DNA from: Eutypa lata
Lineage: Eukaryota; Ascomycota; Sordariomycetes; Xylariales; Diatrypaceae
Assembly: GCA_022661535.1 (NCBI GenBank)
Contig: JAKULF010000007.1
Location: 3,782,001 to 3,846,000 of the forward strand
Direction of reading: 5' to 3'
DNA: 64,000 nucleotides
The notes under the pieces are model-generated. The model was not told the DNA's origin. It worked only from the letters and a program-made list of their open reading frames with translations, and made no database searches. Position numbers and translations under genes: made by a program. Every line of letters starts with the position of its first letter. The stretch's first letter is position 1. Positions 45,213 through 54,865 of this stretch are shown here, piece after piece.

Positions 45213-48200
45213 CCACAACCGCCAGGCAGAGGTACCGCCTTACCTCTTTTCTTTTGTGCCTTCCACTGTGTTTCTGTATATTGAGCGAGCATGGCATGGC
45301 ATTTTCGGGAGCTCGTGGCGTTGGATCAAAACCCCTTTTCACCAAATGTGAATATTTGGGTTACAGGTCACGCGACCACTAGGGCTTCGTCCTCATCTAC
45401 GGTTTATTTTATTTATTTTCTATCTTGATATTTGGCTCCTGCACAAAAGCAAGGGATGGTTGCTTTTTCATTTTGTGCAGTCCGGTAGAGGACTACCGTT
45501 GCCAATGGCTGCGACTACATAGAAGGGGCACACACAAAAGCAAAAATTGCATACCCAGCGGTGGAATACTGAGCAACTTGTTTATGGGGCGTAATTTTCT
45601 TATATTTTTATTGTTCTACCAGTCTAGGAGCATCTGATGCGGTGGGGGAAGAGCGCGCTTTTGTTTTATCCTTATTTTTATTTTTTTCATCATCTTCCGT
45701 CTTCTATCATGAGTTTTACGGACGGCACTTTAGATGGGGAGGGGGCCTCGGATGGCCAACCCAGTGTAACCTTCCCCCTTTTGCAGCACACACCCAGATA
45801 CCCAGAGAAAGTTTCGGGTTCTCAAAAACCGCTACCTAGCATATGTACTTACTTGTAATGACCTGATGAACAAGAACAAGAACAAGAACAAGAACGAGAG
45901 AGAGAAAGAGGGAGAGGGAGAGGGGGGAAGAAAATGAGAGAATATACCACCACCAATTATAACTACCGATCGCACTTTATATGCATACATACACTTACAC
46001 CACGCGACTTGTTGATACCTACTGCTGCGTTGCTCGGCTTCCTCGCGGGGGGCTTTGAGGGGAAACTCGGAACTCTGTTATACTAAATATTCGATGATGA
46101 ATGGAGGATGAGTGGGTAGGTGGGGAAGGATGATTGGATCGCGCTGTCACTTAGGGGGTATAAGTACATATGTAGAGGAAAGAGATGAGATAAGTAGGTA
46201 GAGAAGAGAATCACGATAGGCCTAATGTTACTTCGCTTGTGAGAACCCTGTGGTTTGATTGATGATATAGGAGGTAGACTGTCCAAGAGAATCCAGCTCC
46301 GACCTAGCAAGTTCTGCAAAGCAGTGACTCTCTTATGAATGTGCATTTAGTGCATACGTCTACATGTAAGTAGTTTGCTGTTTAATAACGAGGAAGTGCC
46401 GCCCTTGCCTTTAGAAGTTTTGAGGCAATGATACCGCCTGTTAGCACGACGTCAATAAGGCTTTACGAACCTTCACTTAGCGAAACAGGCACGGGCGACA
46501 CGCTTAGCAGCTACTACTACTAAAGGAAGCAGCCTAATGTGTCATTACTTCCGTCTATCTTCTTAGAATGCAGTGCCTCTCTTAGGTAGTCAAGTGGCAG
46601 GCTTTGGGATCTCAAATCATATTTTACGTTATTCGGAGTTACCGACATAGGTACCTCCCATTTTCGATGCAACTACCTGTCTCCTCAAGCAAGAATCATC
46701 ATCACCATATACCACTTGATCAAGACCCTCTTACCACCATTACATAGTCGCGACCGAAAGTGGCAATGGGTGGTAGTGGTGATAGTGGTGGTGTTATCAC
46801 TCTTGTTTCTTGCACATACCTTTGACTTCTGCCTACAAAAAGGCATTGCCACGGTATCTTCTCGCCTTCGATTTGCATCTTTCTTTTGCTAACGGCATGT
46901 TCCCATCACCATACCACTCATTCCGACTACTTGAAGACAGCCAGCCATTCGCACTAACGGCCGCGCCTATCACCACATCTGCCTTTCTGCATAGACTACC
47001 ATGAAACGAGTACGCAGTAAGTATTATCTACAAAAACTGAATAATCTCGTTCCCTACATTATCGTATAAGCTATGTTCCTGTTTCTTCTTCAATTCAGCA
47101 GCGTCAATTAACGTGTTAATTAATCTATTTAGGTTTCTTCTGTTTCTTCCAACTCAACTCGCTCGCTTCGCCGTTCTCAATGAAGAAAAGAACATAGGTA
47201 CTCAAAAGCATTCGGCGCCAACACCTTTTGAAGAACCCCTTCCCAAGAATGCTCGTCAAGTAACGCACCCATTCACTGTAAAAGCCGCCAACAACATTCA
47301 CGACATCCTCATATGCTGTCTGCAAGATGATTGGCGACGTGGACCACGAGACCGTCAGGGAAGATCTTCACTACCGCGTAGAAGACAACACCTTTGGCCT
47401 TACCAACGTCAGCCAGAACGGCTTTGATCGTATGCGAGACTCCATTATCCGCCCCCCGACCACTTAGCTTACTGGAGAAGAGACTTAGAGAAATCAACTA
47501 CCCTTTCGCCTTATAATCTGTCTGCTCGATCAGAACTTTCAACTCTGGTGTTGTATGGCCAGAACCTGACACTTCCGCACTGGGCGCGTCCTCAGGACAT
47601 GCTAGAGGACATGTGGATTGGCAAGGATGGACACTTGTAAGAGGCTGTTGTTAGTAGTTACGGTCTTGACAGGTCCTGTAGCATTGGTTAGCAGATAGCT
47701 GGCTGACGGCTTGGTTGGTTACCCGTGGCAGCAGCGATCGAATCTATATATCCACTTCAGGAATTCGCCTCAACTTAGAATTCTCTATCTATTTTAGCAT
47801 AGTGTGGGTGAGGTCTGCTATACACTTGTTCGGGGAAACGAAAGAGCGAGATGGCCTTTGATGAGTGCGCAAAATGGGCTTCCGATGCAAAAGCACTGCG
47901 AGGAATTGCTTGATAGGATGATGAGGAGGATACCCCGGAGGATAGTTTTTGACTCGGTGGCTGTACTAAACAGTTATCATAACCATAGGGAGGCTCAGAG
48001 CAATAGACGAAGAAAATTTAATTAAAACAACTATAATATTTTGTCAACATGAACAGGGCCGGCGAACGAACTTATAAAATGGCTTGAAAAGTATATTCCT
48101 TGCGTGCTCATAAGCATCTACGTAAGGGAACCAAGACAGTGAGGGGGTCGACGGAGAAGTTTTTTTTCTTCTTCAATGAATGTAATAAATAGCATTGAAC

Positions 48201-48503
48201 CGAATGTGCTCTAGTTCAGTGAGTATAGAAGGATTCGTCCTCACTCTACTTTGGGCTAAATCTCAACCTTTAACTTTATTTTCTATTTCCGGTATACAAG
48301 CTTTATATGTGATCAAAGCACATCTAAAAGTATCACTCATAACTCTCATCATGGTAAAACGAAGCTTTCTCCGACGCTTGCACGGCCAGCCAACACTTCA
48401 CTATATAATTATAAGCTGCAGTAGATGACGACAAATTCCAATCGGTTTGTTCCTCCAGTCTAGACGAATAATTCTTGGCATATTTAACTTTTCTACCGCA
48501 AAC
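45213..48503. other. Intergenic region downstream of VAC7
   Basis: It holds the VAC7 3' side, an AACAAG hexanucleotide repeat running into GA-rich sequence (about 45868-45935), and a probable frameshifted gene relic at 47327-47640 listed separately. Otherwise nothing recognisable. Confidence 0.5.
47327..47640 (+). pseudogene. Probable frameshifted gene relic, family unknown
   Basis: From the ATG at 47327 a frame encodes MIGDVDHETVREDLHYRVED and then NVSQNGFDRMRDSIIRPP, ending at a stop right after a run of six C at 47452-47457. In the +2 frame, protein-like sequence continues from the same point (DHLAYWRRDLEKSTTLSPYN, then LTLPHWARPQDMLEDMWIGK) to TAA at 47638. One extra C would join the two parts into one frame of about 105 codons. 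I infer a single-base loss in a homopolymer: either a real inactivating mutation or a sequencing error. An alternative is a short unrecognised intron. I cannot name the family. Confidence 0.35.
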
Positions 48504-49814
48504 ATGGGGTTTTTGGAAGCAGTGTGTCAGTTCGCCCCTTTTGACATAACAAAGTGGATGATGAAGCCGTCCCAAAAGAAGGCGCAACGTCCAGATTGTT
48601 TCATCCTCAATTTACCACCCGACCTGATCTTGTCCATATCCGAAGCGCTCACTCCAGCCGGCCGCACCATCTTATCCCAGACCTGTCGCCCGCTATGCAT
48701 CATCCTAGGCAAGGGCCCGGGTGCCGCCAAACTCTCTTTTGATCAGCAGCTTGAGTATCTTGCCTGCCACGTCCGTGAGTCGCCCGATGAGTGGTTGTGC
48801 GAGGTGTGCATGACGCTCCACCCTGTCTCGGAGCACGATACGCCGAACACTCCAGAGCATATACAGTGTCCTATCGGGTGGACTACATGGAGGTCGTTGG
48901 CGTATAATAGTTGGTACTCCAACCGGTTTGACTACCGCCATATTCGATTGAACCACCACCACGCACAGGTGAGCTTTCAGCGTCCTTCTATTTCCTTCTA
49001 CAGCCTATCTCAAGAACCCCTCCTCCCCTCCCCTGTATTGACCTTTTTTATTTCATATTGGTTGAAACTCTTTTGAGCAGCGACGAGAGCTTCTTAAGAC
49101 TTACCTAGGTACTAACTCTCAAACCTGGAATAGCTCGCGCTCAAGTACACGCGCATGCAGCATCGCCACACATCATACCAAGGCTACCTTCAAAAACTGA
49201 TGGCGCCATATCACAACACAAACTACAACATCCACAAAATTATAAACAAGACATTGCTAGGCGTCCAATTCTCGGTGTTTCCTAAAATCGTCATGGGTGT
49301 AGACGGTAACTACAGGTTCCTACTCCTATCCATCTGGCGCTACCACAGGAACGACAACCGCCGTGGTTTGTCCGTTAAGGACATGGGAGATTTGCAGATT
49401 TGCCCGCATCTACAGGTCTACGGCTTTGGACGTGACCCACCGTGCGAGCTGAGCAGAGCGATTCTAGAACTTAACAACACCCAAGATGAGAATGATGATG
49501 ATGGTGTCATCATAGAAGTTAACGATGTCTGTTCTATGTGCCCCACAGACTTCTCGTTGCAGGCGCATGCTGGGTATGTCGACGTAAGGGTCTGGCAAGA
49601 CTTAGGGCCTGAGGGCTCGCCCTGGGACCCTGCGTGGAGAGTTCACACCATACCTCATAAACTTCGGGGCTACGACGATATCAACTACAACCTCTGCAGA
49701 TGCTATGATCTGGTTGTCGACCACAGCAGAGGGGATATTCGGAAACTGTATAATGCGGATTCCAATGGGAGCGTTGTGCTACCTTCACTCAGTGTTTTCA
49801 ACAGAGTGAGGTAG
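48504..49814 (+). CDS. F-box-type fungal protein with Cys/His cluster, 381 aa
   Basis: Two exons, 48504-48968 and 49134-49814, in phase 0 around a 165 bp intron (GTGAGC, branch TACTAACTC, TAG). The F-box-like segment is NLPPDLILSISEALTPAGRT followed by ILSQTCRPLCIILG (about 31-68). After it comes a CEVCMTLHPVSEHD cluster with a later Cys, which may bind zinc. The region across the junction (HHHAQLALKYTRMQHRHTSY) and onward is shared by a large expanded family of Pezizomycotina F-box proteins. The middle holds an acidic DENDDDG loop and the end GDIRKLYNADSNGSV. ATG at 48504 is the first in frame. It likely acts as an SCF substrate adaptor; target unknown. Confidence 0.75.
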
Positions 49815-50617
49815 ATACATAGCCATCGGCAGATAGTAGAAGGACATATGCATCCAGTCCGAGGATGCTTTTAGCAGTCATGCTTATGGCTTCCGTACTA
49901 CTATGAAGATAAGACCAAGAACTGGAAAGGAGTAATACTCTACGAACGGCTTCGACAAGCATCACTCAGCTATTAGCCCTGATGTTGTCCAGGGACGTTG
50001 TCGATATATTGGTTAATTATCAGGGGGCTCGGAAGCGGATTGAAGTTGACGGGTTATTTTGGAATTATATTTGAACGATAAGTATAATTCTATGAAAAAC
50101 GCCGTGAATAAAAACAATACACCTTTATATATATGCCTCTTGCATTGTGATGGAAATAGTTTACGCAACTATTAAATTCAACTGCATTTAATAAATGAAT
50201 AAATTTGGCCTTGCTTATTCGATGCGGTTATTCAGTTGATGTATAATAAGGTTTAACATTTCATTCTTTTTTGTTGTTGCAATTATTTAATGAAAATGTT
50301 ATAGAGTTGATTAAGGAGGCTTACATGTCTTGTTGACATTTCCTGTCTTGAATAAATGCAAGTGTAAGCGAAAAAAAGGTTACTTTGTCATATCAAAATG
50401 TAGGCAATCGGAAACGTACACTCTCCAACCACACGGTACTGGACCGACGTTCTGGCAATACTGGCGCCCATAGTTCTGCGATAACAAGTTTAGAAAAGCT
50501 AGTGTATCTAGTGGCAAGGGAAAATGAAAACGTACTTTGCTGCCAAAAGAAAGACACAGGTGATCAACAGCTTTTCCTTTAGTCCATATTCAGCTTCCAG
50601 ACTACCCACGAGTTGGT

Positions 50618-50910
50618 CTAGACACGATACGAAAGGCTGTGCCTAGGCATACTCAGTGGAACGGGCAAGGGCATGATCAGGGCATCTACAGCCATATACT
50701 GATATAGCTGACTCAGGAACATAGCGGTGATGTCCACAGTTCCCCTTTTCTCGTCCGGGTTTTGTGCCCAGGCCGTGTGGACGGAGAAGCTCTTCAAATA
50801 AATTGAGATAAAATTCACAAGAGTCCGCAAAGCGGCGAGGACTACGAAACCCAGAGATATGATGTTGAAGCGGCGGCTGTGTTGGGAGAATATCCGGCAA
50901 TAGATACTTC
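50618..50910 (-). pseudogene. Possible relic of a SAT4/rhodopsin-type (PTH11-like) membrane protein
   Basis: The frame reads YCRIFSQHSRRFNIISLGFV, then a hydrophobic stretch (VLAALRTLVNFISIYL), then VHTAWAQNPDEKRG, then LYQYMAVDALIMPLPVPL and a stop. This order resembles part of fungal SAT4/integral membrane proteins: an YxRIF start of a helix, a helix, a Trp-containing loop, and a helix ending in an (I/L)LPxP motif. The expected loop Cys is not visible, and no N-terminal helices or ATG are found upstream, where the frame is closed by TAA. If real it is a truncated copy. The match is by eye and could be chance. Confidence 0.33.
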
Positions 50911-51968
50911 TAGTTTAAGCTGGGTCAGGTCTCAGCTACGTACCTATGAGGACATGGTTGCCCAAGCCCGCTGTTTTGCGGCTTGACGCGATCGACTCTC
51001 ACTTCGAAGTGTTGGACAAACGTTACTAGGTGCACATTGACGAGTGTCCATGATGGTGGTAACATATGGATATCTTGCAGAGACGCCTCGCTTCGTTGAA
51101 GCGGCCATGGAATGTGTGCCTGTCATTGGTCGACCAGCTAAGGACGATGCATGCATCATATCAGATGCCATGGACTTCACGTACAGATCAGGTACCGAAC
51201 AAGAACCCCGATCTGATGCGAGCCCCTCTCACCCCTGTGCTGCCTTTTTGGATATAACTACCATCTGTAGCTGCCGGGTTGTTGCGAGGATGACTAAGAG
51301 ATAACATGAATGGCAGAGTAATAAATAGAGACTCCGCATATATAAGTATGTAAGGGAAGACTGCAAGTGGTGTTGGTGCAAAGGTCATGTTCCATTCATG
51401 TTGTAGACGGGGGCTGGTTGGAAAGAGGGATGAATGATTAACTGAATTGCCGCGTTCCTCATGTACAGCATCACTTCACCTAGTACCCTTACCTGGGACC
51501 AAACTTTCCAGAGGGGCATACAATCCTTTTCGGAAGAACTTGCAGTAGGCATCATCATAGTCACACTCGGTGAATGGGTGAATTTTACCTTGCTTGTCCG
51601 ACCTGATTATTAGCCTGATTTGTGTTAGGCCTTGGCTTTTTATACTCTCCCCACAATAGTCTTACGGAGAGGGCTATGATGAGCCAATACATACCTAGAA
51701 ATGATTATAAATGATCCTTGAACCGTCTCCTACGCTAACGTTTCCACTCCGAGGACCGAGGCACCCCTTTGTCATAGGTCGGAAGACGGATGATTAGAAA
51801 TAGCGCTCGCGCACCACGGTTGGGATTGTGATGGTTTCCCGACGTTGAATATGCCTAGTTCGGAGGTAGGCAGGCAACAGTGAATAGTCCTAGGACTTAA
51901 TCACAGTTAAGCTTCGGCTGACATGTCGTTTAGTGGCGTATAAGAAGATTGTCTGGTTCGGATTTAGG

Positions 51969-51991
51969 ATAAATAGCTGGATAAATAGCTG
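51969..51991 (+). promoter_or_regulatory. Tandem TATA-like element upstream of the hydrolase gene
   Basis: GGATAAATAGCT occurs twice in tandem with CTGGATAAATAGCTG spacing, about 100-120 bases before the ATG at 52091. A duplicated TATA-type core element is a reasonable reading, not proven. Confidence 0.35.
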
Positions 51992-52090
51992 AGGAGAGCC
52001 CCTTTTTTGAAAACTGAATCACTGTACTATTACCAAGCTACTACATAAACTCATCAATACATAAAAGACTCAGCATAGCTAATTTGCAAT

Positions 52091-53308
52091 ATGGCTCGTG
52101 TCGATATACCCGATGGAGACGCCATTTCCAAGGTCACCATCATCGACAATGGGGCACGGGTTAAGGGACCTATGGGTTTCTTCATGGAACCGTCACTTCT
52201 AGACCATCTAGAGGAGGAGGAAGACTTTGGTGCTCCGGCCTATGTCTTCCTAGTCGAGCACGAACCCAGCGGAAGACGGATCCTGTTCGATCTCGGCATC
52301 CGCAAGCACTGGGAAGAGTATTCTCCCGCAGTCAGAGCCTACCACACGTCGTTTCGGACCGAAGGGGGCGAGGAGATCTTCGACTTTCTGCGGGACCGCG
52401 GGATTGATCTGAGCACGATCGAAGCCATAGTTTGGAGGTGCGTACAGGCGACTATCTAGTTTGGGAGCGGCATTATTGACAGACCATTCGTATCAAGTCA
52501 CCACCATCTGGACCACGTTGGAAATTCAACAGGGTTTCCGTCTACTACCGACCTCATAGTCGGCCCGGGCTTCAAGGAGACGATGATACCTGGCTACCCG
52601 AAGAATCCGGAGTCACTAATCCTAGAGAGCGACTACGAAGGGCGGAATCTACGCCAGGTAAACTTCGAAGAGGAGTCCAATGGGCTGGAAATCGGGGGCT
52701 ACAGAGCGTTTGATTACTTCGGAGATGGCAGCTTTTATCTACTTGAAACTCCTGGTGTAAGTGGAGACATAACAAAGTTAACGTGATCGTCATGCTAAGA
52801 GCCGTAGCACACGATCGATCATCTAGCCGGGCTAGCACGGACAAGCGCCTCGCCTTCGAAGTTCATCTTCATGGGCGGAGACATCGGCCACCATGCGTCG
52901 CAATGGCGCCCTAACGAGCACTTGCCGCTCCCCAACGAGCTCAGGCCGTCGCCCCTCGTGCCAGGCTCCAAGTTCAACATGCGCATCAACGTGTGTCCCG
53001 GCGAGCTCTTCATCGAGCACGCACACCCGCAGCATTCGAGCACGACTCCCTTCACCAGCATCAGGGCCGGCCATCCGCACGACGTCGACAAGGCCCGGCA
53101 GTCCCTCAAAACGATGGAGCCGTTCGACGCAGATGAGAACGTGCTGGTGGTTACGGCGCACGACTACTCGCTGCTCCCCATCTTGCGGTATTGGCCGGAG
53201 GAGGCCAATGGCTGGCATAGAGCCGGCTGGAAGGAGCTGGGCCAGTGGGAGTTCCTGAAGGATTTTGCGAAGACGGTGGAGGAGAAGGCTACGGCTAAGA
53301 TGGAGTGA
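52091..53308 (+). CDS. Metallo-beta-lactamase-fold hydrolase, 368 aa
   Basis: Three exons, 52091-52437, 52498-52756 and 52808-53308. The zinc-binding signature HHHLDH (H117, H119, D121, H122) is restored only when intron 1 (60 bp, GTGCGT-AAG) is removed. Downstream are GHTIDH (residues 202-207), with the third metal-site His, and GGDIGHH with the bridging Asp near 227. The terminal His is probably in VVTAHDYSLL. The start, VTIIDNGARVKGPMGFFMEP and LFDLGIRKHWEEYSPAVRAY, fits fungal MBL proteins related to lactonases and arylsulfatase-like hydrolases. No signal peptide, so probably cytosolic. It could open a lactone or detoxify a metabolite; the substrate cannot be read. No biosynthetic cluster surrounds it. 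Exon 3 is GC-rich relative to exon 2. Confidence 0.85.
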
Positions 53309-54865
53309 ACATAGCAGGGAATTAGTTAAGGTCGCAGTCAGTGAAAGTTCCAAAAAAGAAAACTTACAGAAGGCAGAAAGAAATAATATTTCAGGTAGAA
53401 TAAAACTCGTCGTTACAGGGGTAGTATCGTGGACACAGCCATCTCCGGAATTAACTAGACTAGGTTTTCCTTTCCAGCTGCTTACGTAATATAGCCCCTT
53501 TTCATAGTCGTATGTTAATGGATGTTTCTCTCTCAGTGCGCTGTTATTTACATTTAGACCATTTCGGTCATGACTTGAACGATGGTGTTTTATTGTAACC
53601 CTTGTTGATTATAATGTTTAATAACACTTTATATCAAAGTTAGTAATAGTAAATAAGACTACTACTAATAACTGCAGCACCAGTGGAAGATATGGATAGG
53701 ATAGTATTTGTTATCAAATAAGCTTGTCGACGATTTCGACCTTTGCTTCGCCGCTTCTAGGGCAGGGGATTGATTATCCAGAGCGAGCTCCTCAGAATCA
53801 TCGGGAATAAGTGCATACTTAGTAAGACTGTGGTTATTCCGACTCGAGAAGCAGTTCCCGTACCAGCATCGACCCTTGACGGAATTCTTGAGAGGAACCG
53901 ATCCGGTAATAGCTTGGGTGCCGCAAGCTCGGTTATGATCCCCGGGGGAAATGTACAGTAGTGATGATACTCATCGGAGGTCATGTGAATGTTAATAATC
54001 TGTTTAGTCAAAGCCTTTCTCTGGAATATATTCAGTGAACTAGGTTCGTTCGAGTGCAATCATCGAATGAAACATCTCTTGAACCTGCGGGCATTGTCTC
54101 TCCAGCTGGTAGGCTACAATACGTACCGAGATGTATCATCTAGTTATTTTCTTTATAATCAATTCAGAAATAAAGGTTGGTAGATATAATTACACAGATT
54201 GAGGAATGTGCATTACAAAATGCACATTTATCAATTTTACTTAAATAAGTAGTTAACTGTGTGTGGTTGGCTGGGCCAGCTAAATTGCCATAAGAGACAG
54301 ATATAAAAATAAAGAGTTGCACGACCTAGATTTGAACAGGAAACCATTGTGGGACTGGCAAAAAGGCAACGTTGAGCATACGACGACAGCTAGAATACCT
54401 AGGTACGCTGACTTCCATCACTGCAACGCCCGAAAAACCGAGTGGTACCCTCAATTTTATCTAACGGTCAAGTCACCACTACACCATGTGCCCCGGGCAG
54501 CAGACTACGCGTAAGTAGGTCCGTCCGGCTGATGAAATCGCCTCTTTTTTTTAACTTATATAAGGTTGACTTCCCAATGTTCCTTCCCATTTATCCCTTC
54601 CATTCCAGCCTCTGCCCTTCCCTCCTTCCTTCTTCTCTTCACCTCCGTCTACGCTGGGTACGTACCTAGGTAGGTATTAACAGGCCCCAGCAAATTCGAG
54701 CAAATTTTATTTGGATTAATGAATTCCATTATCATTATCACCACCATACCATGGCTAAGTAAGTAAGTACCTGTAAATTACTCCTCTAGCAGATCAACCA
54801 ACCAGTCTCTCACTGCACCACCCCACCCCACTCCATTCTCCCCCTTTCCCTTCCCTTCCCGTCCC
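53309..54865. other. Intergenic spacer between the hydrolase and PRP1
   Basis: This convergent spacer contains the 3' sides of both genes. The small frames at 53757-54059 overlap on opposite strands and show no family resemblance. A CCTTCC pyrimidine-rich stretch lies at about 54580-54640. Confidence 0.5.

Larger units (their letters stand above)
49815..52090. other. Intergenic region with a membrane-protein relic
   Basis: It holds a possible SAT4-type relic at 50618-50910 (listed separately), otherwise AT-leaning sequence without recognisable genes. The last 150 bases are the promoter of the metallo-beta-lactamase-fold gene. Confidence 0.5.

Noticed and set aside
52832..53353. 173-codon ORF antisense to hydrolase exon 3
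   Set aside because: Shadow of the GC-rich exon; the sense strand carries the metal-site motifs.
54310..54345. tRNA-like B box (GTTCAAATC on the minus strand) followed by a T-rich run
   Set aside because: The T-stem does not pair and no matching acceptor-stem strand lies about 70 bases upstream.
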